Assembly (NCBI GenBank): GCA_016714445.1
Contig: JADJNF010000001.1
Location: forward strand, 1,364,001 to 1,428,000
DNA: 64,000 bases
Reading direction: 5' to 3'
DNA from: Saprospiraceae bacterium
GTDB lineage: Bacteria > Bacteroidota > Bacteroidia > Chitinophagales > Saprospiraceae
Each line of letters begins with the position of its first letter. Position 1 is the first letter of the stretch. The translations under genes and the position numbers were made by a program. The notes beneath the pieces are model-generated. The model searched no databases and was not told the DNA's origin. It saw only the letters and a list, made by a program, of their open reading frames with translations. Positions 27,035-35,738 of this stretch are shown piece by piece.

Positions 27035-28090
27035 TCACACATCAATTATACTTTGCTTAAATTCCTTTTGGACAACCAGTTTTATATTAAGGAAAACGAT
27101 TTCACCCATATTTTTACATTGATGAAAGGCTGGATTATGGTGATGTTCGGCCAGATCATATCTTAACTGTTCGATTTTGGATGGTGTGGAGATAGTATCT
27201 GCTATCATACAACGCAAAAGTTTGGACAATCTATCCTTTGAAATTTTTGCTCTTCTGGCGATTAATGCTCTTTCTTCCAGTTGATACTGTTTTACCGAAT
27301 CGTGGGTCAGATTTTTAAACCCAAGCTGCAGTATACCATTGTTTTCTTTAAAATATTGAGGCAAATAAAACTGTTTTCTCCCTTCATATGATTGCTGATC
27401 AAAATCAATGGCCCTCATTCTATACTGAGAACCCTCGATATCAGGGGTCACACTCACTATATAGTTGTAGGAACGCATATCGCCCAGCAACTGGACAAAA
27501 CAACGCTCATTGAACTTTACAAATTCTTTGGCTATTCTGATTTGATTAAAAGTATCGATATCTCCGAGATGTTTAATAAAATCATCTCCCGGAATACCAG
27601 CTATGTGCTCTTCAATCAAAGTATCTTTATCGATCAGATAGGACAAACTATTGGGAGACAAAAGCTCTTCAAGTTCCAGTCCGTAGATTCTTGAAGCATC
27701 GGTACGTTTTATATAAAAGTGGTCATAATTATCATTCAGTTTATTAATAATTCTGACCCTGAATGGCTTGGTATTTCCAAAAATACAATAGTCAATCCGA
27801 CTAATGGTGAGGTGATCCAGGGTTTGTATATCTCCGTCGGTTTTAAGCAGCGCATAAATCAGACAGAGGCCATCATTAATCATTTGCTGGTCGTACTCTG
27901 CAAAAAATACAGTCTCCCAAAAAGTGTCTTCGCCTTTACTGTTGAGCAAAGCATAAGATCCTATGTACCTTGTCATATCATCGTACTGCAATGGCAGATT
28001 TGTCACCCGACCATATCTTACCAGATATTGCTGAAGTTGATCATTAATTGCAAAGGGTACTTTTTTGCGGGAAGGTTTATTACCATGCAT
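27035..28090 (-). CDS. conserved unknown with protein-kinase-like motifs
   Basis: 351 residues; family not recognised by name, but it looks like a Bacteroidota-conserved hypothetical. The middle shows the order expected for a kinase-fold enzyme: Lys128 in FYIKRTDAS, Glu160/161 in LIEEHIAG, a catalytic-loop-like LLGDMRSYNYIV with Asp204 and Asn209 spaced DxxxxN as in kinases, then MRAIDFDQQSYEG with Asp229/231 in place of DFG. The C-terminal 100 residues are helical and basic. There is no signal peptide or membrane helix. No HxD histidine precedes Asp204; Gly is there instead. It stands alone between GH16 and the SCO operon (divergent from the latter). Kinase-like fold is inference; substrate unknown. 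Confidence 0.7.
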   Translation of the reverse strand: MHGNKPSRKKVPFAINDQLQQYLVRYGRVTNLPLQYDDMTRYIGSYALLNSKGEDTFWETVFFAEYDQQMINDGLCLIYALLKTDGDIQTLDHLTISRIDYCIFGNTKPFRVRIINKLNDNYDHFYIKRTDASRIYGLELEELLSPNSLSYLIDKDTLIEEHIAGIPGDDFIKHLGDIDTFNQIRIAKEFVKFNERCFVQLLGDMRSYNYIVSVTPDIEGSQYRMRAIDFDQQSYEGRKQFYLPQYFKENNGILQLGFKNLTHDSVKQYQLEERALIARRAKISKDRLSKLLRCMIADTISTPSKIEQLRYDLAEHHHNPAFHQCKNMGEIVFLNIKLVVQKEFKQSIIDV

Positions 28091-28237
28091 GTTTGTAATT
28101 ATTGTATATTAAAAAAAAGCAATTATCAGACCACTTCCATTTAATAGTTAAAAAAACCTACCACTTTTACCATAATAGAATGATTCTAAAAAAGATTTTA
28201 ACGATACATGGATATTATTTTTAACTTACAATATTGG

Positions 28238-28255
28238 TATATTTGCAGCAAATAT
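28238..28255 (+). promoter_or_regulatory. -7 box overlapping a 17-base palindrome, SCO operon
   Basis: TATATTTG (28238-28245) is a perfect TAnnTTTG -7 box. It lies inside ATATTTGCAGCAAATAT (28239-28255), a perfect palindrome with one central base. A transcription factor bound there would block the promoter. The ATG at 28262 follows 16 bases later, so the longer open frame from 28208 cannot be the transcript start. Confidence 0.5.
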
Positions 28256-28261
28256 TTAAAT

Positions 28262-28663
28262 ATGCGTATCACTTTATTTCTGTTAATATCATTTTTTTGT
28301 TCTTGTAATGAAAAACAAAAAGCAGCAGAACCTGCTCAAAATCCTCTATATGAAGAAGTAATGGCTATTCATGATCAGGTGATGCCTGAAATGACTACAA
28401 TCCACAACCTTAAAAAAGACCTGAAAGCTTTAGAAAAACCTGAAACTAAAGATATTATCTTGGCTCAGGTCAAAGGACTCAATGATGCGGATGAAGCTAT
28501 GATGACTTGGATGGCAGCTTTTAAAGTTCCGGAAGATAAAACACAGGAAGAAGCGTACCTGCTTCTTGAGAAAGAAAAAATAAAACAAGTCAGTGATCTG
28601 ATGTATGCCAGTATGGAAAGTGCAAAAAAAATGATAGACTCTTTGCAGATTCAAAATAAATAA
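28262..28663 (+). CDS. helical lipoprotein of unknown function, SCO operon
   Basis: 133 residues from ATG 28262. The open frame begins 18 codons earlier at 28208, but the -7 box lies in that part and the lipoprotein signal starts here: MRITLFLLISFFCSC, with Ser before the candidate Cys 15. The rest is almost fully helical and charged (MTTIHNLKKDLKALEKPETK, LLEKEKIKQVSDLM), probably a coiled coil. Bacteroidota genomes often carry such a protein, sometimes mis-called viral A-type inclusion protein, just before a SCO gene. Eight bases separate it from the SCO start, so it is the first gene of that operon. A role in copper delivery or oxidase assembly is a guess from context. Confidence 0.75.
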   Translation: MRITLFLLISFFCSCNEKQKAAEPAQNPLYEEVMAIHDQVMPEMTTIHNLKKDLKALEKPETKDIILAQVKGLNDADEAMMTWMAAFKVPEDKTQEEAYLLLEKEKIKQVSDLMYASMESAKKMIDSLQIQNK

Positions 28664-28670
28664 ATTCAGG

Positions 28671-29294
28671 ATGAAACTTATATTTTATTATATTTTGGGG
28701 GCTTTTTCGCTGCTTTTGGTCAGTTGCAAAAACAATGAAACGCTACCCTATCTCGGACAAACTGTAGTAGAAAATGGTAAAGAAATCCATCATAAAGTTG
28801 GTCAGTTCAGCCACTACAATCAGGACAGTGTCTTGATGGATAATTCATCATTATCTGAATATGTGTATGTTGCCGATTTCTTTTTTACCTCCTGCCCATC
28901 TATCTGCCCGAAAGTAGCCAAACAAATGTTAAGAATTTATGACACCGTCCAGGATGAACCAATGGTAAAACTGGTGTCATTTACGATCGACCCCAAAAGA
29001 GATGATGTTAAAAAACTGAGACTATATGCCGATAATCTGGGTATTGATCATAACAAATGGTATTTCCTGACGGGAGACAAAGAAGCAACACTCGAATTGG
29101 CCAATACGTATTTTGTAGCCGCTTTTGAAGATGCAGATGCTCCGGGAGGATTTGATCATTCAGGAAAAATATTACTCGTAGATAAGGATGGGCATGTCCG
29201 ATCTTTCAGTGAAGGCACAGACCCGGAAAACACACCAAAAATAATTGAAGACATTAAAAAACTGGTAGCCAGTTATAAAGCCGAAAATAAATGA
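28671..29294 (+). CDS. SCO1/SenC-family copper chaperone
   Basis: 207 residues. Lipoprotein signal ends in LLVSC (Cys 19), so it is membrane-anchored on the outside of the inner membrane. The thioredoxin-like core carries the SCO copper motif FTSCPSICPK (CxxxC) and the distant ligand His in GGFDHSGKILLVD. SCO proteins deliver copper to the CuA centre of cytochrome oxidase or act as thiol reductases. It sits between the helical lipoprotein and the cytochrome c gene, overlapping the latter by 4 bases (ATGA), which supports a respiratory electron-transfer operon. Confidence 0.92.
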   Translation: MKLIFYYILGAFSLLLVSCKNNETLPYLGQTVVENGKEIHHKVGQFSHYNQDSVLMDNSSLSEYVYVADFFFTSCPSICPKVAKQMLRIYDTVQDEPMVKLVSFTIDPKRDDVKKLRLYADNLGIDHNKWYFLTGDKEATLELANTYFVAAFEDADAPGGFDHSGKILLVDKDGHVRSFSEGTDPENTPKIIEDIKKLVASYKAENK

Positions 29295-29698
29295 CCAAAG
29301 GTTTGAATCATTTTATTAAATGCTTTCTAGGTGGATTACTGACCATTTCAGTTATTTTTTCTTGTAATGATTCACCATACATGCAAGGCAAAAGACTATA
29401 CCTGGCCAATTGTGCCAATTGCCATATGGAAGACGGAAGCGGATTATCTGCACTGATACCATCTATACAAAAATCGGTTTATTTAGGAAAACCTGAGATA
29501 GCTTGTATACTTAAGAATGGTTTACGTGATACGATATTTAAAGATTCTACATTCCTTGTTCGTGAAATGCCTGCATTCAAAAAATTCAGTGCCACGGAAA
29601 TAACTAATATTGTTAATTTTGTCAATCATTCCTGGAACACGTCATTCAAGGAAACAACCATAACGCAAATAGAAGAGGCCATTAATATTTGTCAGTGA
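29291..29698 (+). CDS. monohaem cytochrome c, lipoprotein-like
   Basis: 135 residues. A signal sequence runs to about 22 and contains a lipobox-like VIFSC (Cys 25). The haem motif is CANCH at about 41-45, and the axial Met is in FLVREMPAFKKFS, as in class I cytochromes c. The chain is short but complete. It overlaps the SCO gene by 4 bases (ATGA) and closes the operon. It probably passes electrons to a terminal oxidase or acts with SCO in oxidase assembly; the partner is not in the window. Confidence 0.88.
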   Translation: MTKGLNHFIKCFLGGLLTISVIFSCNDSPYMQGKRLYLANCANCHMEDGSGLSALIPSIQKSVYLGKPEIACILKNGLRDTIFKDSTFLVREMPAFKKFSATEITNIVNFVNHSWNTSFKETTITQIEEAINICQ

Positions 29699-29720
29699 CA
29701 TCGGGCAGTTCATTTCCATT

Positions 29721-30644
29721 TCATTTTTCACCACCTACACTAAGATAGGGCAAAATTTTAGCCCCCGTCTCTTCTTTCAGTGATCTTATGCGGCTGATGT
29801 GTCTCACGTCAGAAAAATTACCATGTTGTTTACGGTATTTTAAAATAGCATTAATCGTTTCAGATGCAAAATATGGATGTGCGATAAAAGTTTTAAAATC
29901 AGCAGTATTGATATTTATTTTTTTAATCAATGATGGGTCCACCGAAAGGAAAGGGGAGATTTGTTGATAGAGACTATCTTTGATGATATTTAATTCAGTA
30001 AGTTGTTCTTTGTATAAATATCCACCAAGTTTTTTTCTATATTGAAGGATCTTTTTTACCGTATATAGACCTACTCCTTTTATATCATCAAGTTGTACAG
30101 AATCTGCCTGATTCAGTTCTACGATTTCCTGTACTTTTTCGGGAAAAGGTAAAAATGGTTTTGACTTATCATATTCTGCAAAAGTTTTTTGTTGGACGGA
30201 TTGGTAAGTAATCAAATCTCCCAAACTATTGACCAGGGTAGTATCAATACCATATATGGTTTTAAATTTTTGTATGTCCTTAATTTTTCCGCCTTTATTC
30301 CTGAAATTGACCAGGTTTTTTACACCAAATTTGCTAAACCCCAGCAAAAGCAATGAGTCAGCGCTGATAGTATTTGGGTCAAATTCAAAACGTTGCTTTT
30401 TTATTGGTGTTTTCTGATAGCTGTCATCCCACAGATCATTTTGGTAACTATAATCATCCCTGCCTTCTTCTAGAAGTGATATACTGTCTTCAGGCAAATA
30501 ATATTTGCTGACATCTTCCGACGGGTATTGGTCAAAATCACTATATAATTCAACCCCAAAGATAATGACCACAGCCAAAACAAGAAATACAATGATCCCC
30601 CTTCTCTCCTGTTGAGTAAAACTGAAAAATTCTTTGTAGTCCAT
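29721..30644 (-). CDS. helix-hairpin-helix (ComEA-like) protein
   Basis: 307 residues. One membrane helix near the N-terminus (about 16-34, IIVFLVLAVVIIFGVEL), then an acidic, Tyr-rich linker and three helix-hairpin-helix repeats: about 95-145 (LLLLGFSKFGVKNLVNFR), 175-225 (DSVQLDDIKGVGLYTVKKIL) and 240-295 (ININTADFKTFIAHPYFAS). ComEA-type HhH domains bind DNA without sequence preference; this anchored layout is common in Bacteroidota and may take part in DNA uptake, though no competence genes are near. It is the last gene of the OMP-dusB-cca-HhH unit, 16 bases after cca. Confidence 0.85.
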   Translation of the reverse strand: MDYKEFFSFTQQERRGIIVFLVLAVVIIFGVELYSDFDQYPSEDVSKYYLPEDSISLLEEGRDDYSYQNDLWDDSYQKTPIKKQRFEFDPNTISADSLLLLGFSKFGVKNLVNFRNKGGKIKDIQKFKTIYGIDTTLVNSLGDLITYQSVQQKTFAEYDKSKPFLPFPEKVQEIVELNQADSVQLDDIKGVGLYTVKKILQYRKKLGGYLYKEQLTELNIIKDSLYQQISPFLSVDPSLIKKININTADFKTFIAHPYFASETINAILKYRKQHGNFSDVRHISRIRSLKEETGAKILPYLSVGGEK

Positions 30645-30660
30645 ATAGTTGTTTTATATT

Positions 30661-32070
30661 TTATGTCATATTGAGCTCTCTTGCTTTTTGCATCATAAAA
30701 GCGTATGCATCATCGTAATTATTGTTAACAACTCCATCCAGAATGGCCTCTCTGATCGCAGTTTTTAATATTCCCACTTCTCTTGAAGGAGGCAATTTGA
30801 AGATACGCATAATGTCATCCCCTGTGATGGGTGGTTGCCAGTTGCGAAGGTGATCTTTTTCTTCTACTTCCTTAATTTTCTGATTCAGTACCCGATAATT
30901 TTCTTTGTACCGATTTACTTTGCCTTCATTTTTCGAGGTAATATCTGCTTTACAAAGGGTAAGGAGATCATCAATAAATTCTCCTGCATCAAAAAGCAGT
31001 CTTCTTACCGCCGAATCAGAAACTTTATCATTGGTCAGGGCAATCGGACGGAGATGTAACAATACAAGTTTTTGTACATATTTCATCTTGGCATCCAGAG
31101 GCAATTTCATTTTTTTAAAAATACGCGGTACCATAGCGGCTCCCAGTGCTTCGTGACCATGAAAAGTCCACCCTAGTTCCGGATCGAATCTTTTTGTAGG
31201 TGGTTTGGCTATGTCATGAAGTATAGCTGCCCATCTCAACCATAGATTATTTGAATCCTTAGAAACGTTTTCTAATACTTCCAGCGTATGATAAAAATTG
31301 TCTTTATGGCCTATATTGTTCCTGATTTCCACACCTTGTAATGCTGCCATTTCCGGAAAAATAATGTGTAAAAGCCCTGTATTAAAAAGCAACTTAAATC
31401 CTTTGGAAGAACGATCAGAAAGGATTATTTTTTCTAATTCTGCACTTATTCTTTCTTTGGAAACTATGCTGATCCTGTGCTTATTTTTTGCAATAGACTT
31501 CAGTGTTACTGCTTCAATTTCAAAGTCCAGTTGGGTAGAAAACCGTATGGCTCTCATCATTCTCAAAGGGTCATCCGCAAAGGTTTTGTCGGGATCCAAT
31601 GGGGTGCGAATGATTTTGTTCTCCAGATCGTGAAACCCATTAAAAGGGTCCTTTATTTCGCCATAATCATCTTCATTTAAGCTTACTGCCAGTGCATTAA
31701 TGGTAAAATCCCTTCTGTTCTGATCATCTTCCAGCGTGCCGTTTTCCACAGCAGGTTTTCTTGAATCTATACTGTATGATTCTTTCCGGGCGCCGACAAA
31801 TTCTATTTCAATGTCTTTATGCCTGATCATAGCGGTACCAAATCTGCGATAAACGGCAATATAAGGGGTAGGTATCAATTTTGTAGCCAGTTTCTCAGCG
31901 AGGGCAATACCATCTCCGACACAAACCACATCCAGATCATTTGACTCTCTGGCCAGCAATCTGTCTCTCACGTAACCACCAACCACGTATACAGGATATT
32001 CCAACTCTTTTGCAGAAAGTTGTATCAGCTCAAAAATTTTTCTTTCGTATGGTTTTATATTGAATACCAT
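30661..32070 (-). CDS. CCA tRNA nucleotidyltransferase with HD domain
   Basis: 469 residues. The class II nucleotidyltransferase head (about 1-145) shows VYVVGGYVRDRLLAR and the catalytic DxD in SNDLDVV. The basic motif with RRDFTINALA follows, then the RNA-binding PolyA_pol_RNAbd region (DPLRMMRAIRFS). A C-terminal HD domain (about 245-350, HDIAKPP and HGHEALG) is present, as in Gram-negative CCA enzymes with phosphohydrolase activity. The enzyme adds or repairs the 3'-CCA of tRNA. Its co-transcription with dusB places two tRNA-processing genes together. Length and motifs are complete. Confidence 0.92.
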   Translation of the reverse strand: MVFNIKPYERKIFELIQLSAKELEYPVYVVGGYVRDRLLARESNDLDVVCVGDGIALAEKLATKLIPTPYIAVYRRFGTAMIRHKDIEIEFVGARKESYSIDSRKPAVENGTLEDDQNRRDFTINALAVSLNEDDYGEIKDPFNGFHDLENKIIRTPLDPDKTFADDPLRMMRAIRFSTQLDFEIEAVTLKSIAKNKHRISIVSKERISAELEKIILSDRSSKGFKLLFNTGLLHIIFPEMAALQGVEIRNNIGHKDNFYHTLEVLENVSKDSNNLWLRWAAILHDIAKPPTKRFDPELGWTFHGHEALGAAMVPRIFKKMKLPLDAKMKYVQKLVLLHLRPIALTNDKVSDSAVRRLLFDAGEFIDDLLTLCKADITSKNEGKVNRYKENYRVLNQKIKEVEEKDHLRNWQPPITGDDIMRIFKLPPSREVGILKTAIREAILDGVVNNNYDDAYAFMMQKARELNMT

Positions 32071-32090
32071 TCAATTTTCCTTATAGTGTT

Positions 32091-33083
32091 TTAGATGGCA
32101 AACTCTTCCTGGTAATGGGCTTTAAGCTCATCCAGTAATTCATTCAAAATACCTGGATCCATTTCAGCCACCAGTTTTGCTCTGAATTCCTTGACACCTG
32201 GTAAATCTCTGAAATAATTGGTATAATGTCTTCTCATTTCTACTACACCTACCCGTTCACCTTTCCATTCTATACTTTTCATGAGATGTTTTCTGGCCAC
32301 TTCTACCCTTTCGTCTATAGAAGGCGGATCAGGCACTATCCCGGTTGCCATATATTGTTTGATGTCTCTGAATATCCAAGGGTATCCTATACTGGCCCTG
32401 CCTATCATAATGCCATCCACTCCATATCGCTCTTTATATTCTACCGCTTTTTGGGGTGTATCGATGTCTCCGTTACCGAAAATAGGAATATGGATCCTTG
32501 GGTTATTTTTTATTTTGCCTATGAGGGTCCAGTCTGCTTCACCTTTGTACATTTGTTTTCGGGTTCGCCCATGTATAGACAATGCCTGGATTCCAATGTC
32601 CTGAAGTCTTTCTGCCACTTCTTCGATATTGAGAGAATTTTCATCCCAACCCAATCTTGTTTTGACAGTGACAGGCAATGAGGTAGATTTGACTACTTTT
32701 TCGGTCAGTCTGATCATCTTCGGAATGTCCTGAAGGATGCCCGCTCCTGCCATTTTACAGACTACCTTCTTTACAGGGCAACCAAAATTGATGTCCAGTA
32801 ACTCAGGTCGGGCCTCCTCTACAATCTCTGCTGCACGTCCCATGGATTCTATTTCTGCTCCGAAAATCTGAATTCCAATCGGGCGTTCTTCGTCATATAT
32901 GTCCAGCTTCTGAACACTTTTTGTCGCATCCCTGATCAATCCTTCCACAGAAATGAACTCAGTGTACATCAGGTCACTACCCTGCTCCTTACATACAGCT
33001 CTGAATGGTGGGTCACTTACATCTTCCATAGGTGCAAGCAATAATGGGAATTCGCCGATTTCAGTTTTGCCAATTTTTATCAT
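32091..33083 (-). CDS. dusB: tRNA-dihydrouridine synthase DusB
   Basis: 330 residues, TIM barrel with FMN site. Typical DusB elements are seen: FPLLLAPMEDVSDPPFRAV, INFGCPVKKVVCKMAGAG with the catalytic Cys, VTVKTRLGW, LSIHGRTRKQMYKGEADW, and GNGDI followed by GIMIGRASIGYPWIFRD. DusB reduces uridine 17 in the D-loop of tRNA using NADPH and FMN. It is 20 bases from the cca gene and 15 bases from the outer membrane protein gene, all on the minus strand. Complete and unremarkable. Confidence 0.95.
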   Translation of the reverse strand: MIKIGKTEIGEFPLLLAPMEDVSDPPFRAVCKEQGSDLMYTEFISVEGLIRDATKSVQKLDIYDEERPIGIQIFGAEIESMGRAAEIVEEARPELLDINFGCPVKKVVCKMAGAGILQDIPKMIRLTEKVVKSTSLPVTVKTRLGWDENSLNIEEVAERLQDIGIQALSIHGRTRKQMYKGEADWTLIGKIKNNPRIHIPIFGNGDIDTPQKAVEYKERYGVDGIMIGRASIGYPWIFRDIKQYMATGIVPDPPSIDERVEVARKHLMKSIEWKGERVGVVEMRRHYTNYFRDLPGVKEFRAKLVAEMDPGILNELLDELKAHYQEEFAI

Positions 33084-33098
33084 AATAAAACTAAATCG

Positions 33099-33689
33099 TT
33101 AAAAATGATAACTTGCCCCAAACCAATATTCTACCACCGATCTCTGCAAATCCTGAGCTTCCTGGTTTACGATATATAATAATTCGATCCCTAGTTTCCA
33201 ATTGTCCCCACCACTTGCATAACCTATTCCCAGAAGTGGATAGTTTATTGACCTATTAGATCCTCCCGGAAAACCTCTGTTTATAAAAAGATCTGAATAT
33301 GCATAATTCATCAATGCATACTCTGCTTGAAAATAAATCTCTTTGGTAATCTTACCTCTCCCATAAATCAATCCTCCGTAATCGAGAATGGAAGGATCCG
33401 GACCTTGCACAGAAAACTGGTCATAAAATAATTTTCCACCTATACCTGCACTGAATCTATCATGTAATTTATACCCGATATTTGCTTTGGTTGATACAGA
33501 CAAGCCATTGAAAAAACCCAAATTTCCAAATTTGATTTCGGGATTTAATTTATCCATTAGCTTAACTTTATCTTCTTTGACTTTGGTGGATTTTTTTGTT
33601 GTGGTCTTTTTTCTCACCTGTGCTTCAATATCAGTATTTACTACCAACATCGCAAAAACAAAACTTAATAACCAAATAAAATATTTCAT
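33099..33689 (-). CDS. small outer membrane beta-barrel protein
   Basis: 196 residues from ATG 33689; a longer frame (33719) adds ten residues ahead of the signal peptide. Signal peptide: MKYFIWLLSFVFAMLVV then DIEAQ. The mature chain starts with a Lys/Thr-rich stretch (RKKTTTKKSTKVKEDKVK). The rest shows eight amphipathic strands rich in Tyr, Gly and Phe, ending with WFGASYHF and a terminal Phe. This is the shape of the eight-stranded OmpA/OmpW-type barrels common in Bacteroidota. It leads the dusB-cca unit. No enzymatic motif is seen. Confidence 0.75.
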   Translation of the reverse strand: MKYFIWLLSFVFAMLVVNTDIEAQVRKKTTTKKSTKVKEDKVKLMDKLNPEIKFGNLGFFNGLSVSTKANIGYKLHDRFSAGIGGKLFYDQFSVQGPDPSILDYGGLIYGRGKITKEIYFQAEYALMNYAYSDLFINRGFPGGSNRSINYPLLGIGYASGGDNWKLGIELLYIVNQEAQDLQRSVVEYWFGASYHF

Positions 33690-33858
33690 CTTCAATTTTT
33701 TGCTCAAATTAACTGCCAAAAGTACTGAATGTATATCAGTTCAATACAACTATTTGCAATTTTAACGAAAAATTAGGCGAGTACGTTACTTCAGGTGATA
33801 AAAATAATAAGAAAAATCAAGTTTTAATGAAAGCTTATTATGCAAATAAAATTTTGAG

Positions 33859-33866
33859 TACCTTTG
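33859..33866 (+). promoter_or_regulatory. -7 box TACCTTTG before the aminotransferase
   Basis: TACCTTTG equals the TAnnTTTG consensus and lies 35 bases before the ATG at 33902. No convincing -33 motif was found at 19-21 bases upstream. Confidence 0.45.
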
Positions 33867-33901
33867 CCATCTTTAAGTGAATAATAAGATATCTAACATT
33901 T

Positions 33902-35122
33902 ATGAGCATTAATCCATCAAAAATGTTGTCTGTGAAAGTACAGGCAATGGAAGAATCAGCCACCATCCGGATGGCACAAAAATCACGGGACCTTGCATCA
34001 AAAGGGGTAAGTGTAATCAGTCTGAGCCTGGGTGAGCCGGACTTTGATACTCCTGAATTTATAAAAGAAGCGGCACATCAGGCCCTCAAAAAAGGGAATA
34101 CCAAGTATACGCCGGTTCCAGGTACACTTGATCTCCGAAAAGCCATTTGTGATAAATTCAAAACTGAAAATAATCTGCATTTTGAGCCTTCTCAAATCGT
34201 AGTGTCCAATGGCGCAAAACAAAGTATTGCCAATATCTGTATGGCCACACTGGATGAAGGAGATGAAGCCATTGTCCTCGCCCCGTATTGGGTTTCATAC
34301 GTAGAAATAGTAAAATTTTCCGGTGGAATACCTGTTGTGGTAAGTGCAGGAATTGAAGATGACTTTAAAGTAAAAGCGAGCCATATTAAGGAAGCGATTA
34401 CATCAAAAACCAAACTATTGATATTTTCGTCGCCATGCAATCCTACCGGATCTGTATACACCTATGATGAACTGGCTGAAATCGCAGAAGTAGTGGCGGA
34501 AAATGGCAATATCCTGGTTGTTTCAGATGAAATATATGAATACATAAACTTTACCGGGAAACATGCAAGTATAGGGGCTTTTGATTCGATGAGAACACTT
34601 ACTGCAACGGTCAATGGGTTTTCCAAAGGATTCTCCATGACTGGATGGAGATTGGGATATATGGGAGGACCGCAATGGCTGGCAGATGCCTGCAATAAAG
34701 TACAGGGTCAGATCACTTCCGGTGCTGCATCGTTCAGCCAGGAAGCAGCAGCGGTAGCTCTCCGTAGTGAAAGGACAGAAGCTATGGCAATGAGAGAAAA
34801 TTTCCTGCGCAGAAGAGATCTGGTCATTTCAAAGCTTAAAGAAATACCAGGTTTTAAAGTCAATCAGCCGCAAGGGGCGTTTTATTTATTTCCTGATGTA
34901 AGCTATTATTTCGGTACATCCAATGGAAATGTGACCATACACAATGCAGATGATTTTGCAGAAGCCATGCTTACTGAAGCTCATGTGGGTACGGTGTCAG
35001 GCTCGGCTTTTGGAAATGATCAATGTATCAGGCTATCTTATGCAGCAGCAGATGAAGACTTAATAGAAGCTGTGTCAAGGATAAAAAATTGTGTGGCAAA
35101 TTTTAAAAAAAATATAAGTTGA
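33902..35122 (+). CDS. class I/II pyridoxal-phosphate aminotransferase
   Basis: 406 residues of the aspartate aminotransferase I-gamma type. Visible landmarks are SLSLGEPDFDTPEFI, the pyridoxal-contact VSNGAKQS and PYWVSYVEI, SPCNPTGSVY, the Asp in VVSDEIYEY, the Schiff-base lysine in NGFSKGFSMTGWRLGY and the Arg in CIRLSYAAADED. It transfers amino groups between amino acids and 2-oxo acids; substrate is likely aspartate or a broad set. It stands alone with its own -7 box. Confidence 0.93.
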   Translation: MSINPSKMLSVKVQAMEESATIRMAQKSRDLASKGVSVISLSLGEPDFDTPEFIKEAAHQALKKGNTKYTPVPGTLDLRKAICDKFKTENNLHFEPSQIVVSNGAKQSIANICMATLDEGDEAIVLAPYWVSYVEIVKFSGGIPVVVSAGIEDDFKVKASHIKEAITSKTKLLIFSSPCNPTGSVYTYDELAEIAEVVAENGNILVVSDEIYEYINFTGKHASIGAFDSMRTLTATVNGFSKGFSMTGWRLGYMGGPQWLADACNKVQGQITSGAASFSQEAAAVALRSERTEAMAMRENFLRRRDLVISKLKEIPGFKVNQPQGAFYLFPDVSYYFGTSNGNVTIHNADDFAEAMLTEAHVGTVSGSAFGNDQCIRLSYAAADEDLIEAVSRIKNCVANFKKNIS

Positions 35123-35280
35123 CCAACAAAACATAACATGGTTTTAAAATAAAAGACAGTATATTTTCAGTTTTTATTTTTGAAATTACATGGTTACAAA
35201 CAATTATATTAGCCAAACCTTTGATAAGAATAATTTTCATAAAGGTAGTTTTTTATACGATTTGTAAATTTATTGTTAAT

Positions 35281-35316
35281 ATTTGTTTGCTATTCAAAAC
35301 AAATATTGTATTTTTC
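35281..35316 (+). promoter_or_regulatory. promoter with overlapping inverted repeat, HTH gene
   Basis: A -33 TTTG (35286-35289) and a -7 TATTTTTC (35309-35316, one change from TAnnTTTG) are 19 bases apart, the preferred Bacteroidota spacing. ATTTGTTT (35281-35288) is repeated inverted as AAACAAAT (35297-35304). This repeat occupies the spacer, where a repressor would act, possibly the encoded protein itself. The ATG at 35359 lies 42 bases on. Confidence 0.5.
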
Positions 35317-35358
35317 GCATTGAACGCAGTAATTATTAACACTTAAATTGTTTAAAGC

Positions 35359-35616
35359 ATGAATATTACATTTGATGAATTAAGAAGAATCAAACATGCA
35401 TTGCCTACTGGTAGTGTAAGCAGAATTGCATCAGAGTTAAATATAGAAGAACAAACAGTACGGAATTATTTTGGCGCAAAAAAGTATGAAAACGGTGAAG
35501 TGGTCGGTTGTCATATCGAACCCGGACCAGAAGGCGGGATAGTACATCTGGACGATGACGTAATTTTTAAAGTAGCCAAGCGGATTCTCGCAGAAACACA
35601 ACAAATCGGTGTTTAA
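35359..35616 (+). CDS. small helix-turn-helix DNA-binding protein
   Basis: 85 residues, a short family widespread in Bacteroidota. Residues about 2-35 form a helix-turn-helix (DELRRIKHALPTGSVSRIAS, ELNIEEQTVRNYFGA), followed by a Gly-rich beta loop (HIEPGPEGGIVHLDDD) and a final helix. It has the size of a nucleoid-associated or local regulatory protein. It has its own promoter and is closed by an A/T-rich hairpin terminator, so it is a monocistronic unit. The target genes are unknown. Confidence 0.8.
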   Translation: MNITFDELRRIKHALPTGSVSRIASELNIEEQTVRNYFGAKKYENGEVVGCHIEPGPEGGIVHLDDDVIFKVAKRILAETQQIGV

Positions 35617-35624
35617 AAATAAAA

Positions 35625-35660
35625 AAGAAAGGAAATCAGAAATGGTTTTCTTTCTTTTTT
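35625..35660 (+). terminator. hairpin terminator after the HTH gene
   Basis: AAAGAAAGGAAA and TTTTCTTTCTTT pair around the loop TCAGAAATGG with one mismatch, and the right arm runs straight into the final Ts. It lies 9-44 bases after the stop at 35616. Confidence 0.7.
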
Positions 35661-35738
35661 GAAGCATATCCCATTTAATAGAATTCCGGGTATTTTTAGA
35701 AAATACTTATTGAAGTAACGGAGAGATAATCCCTGTCC

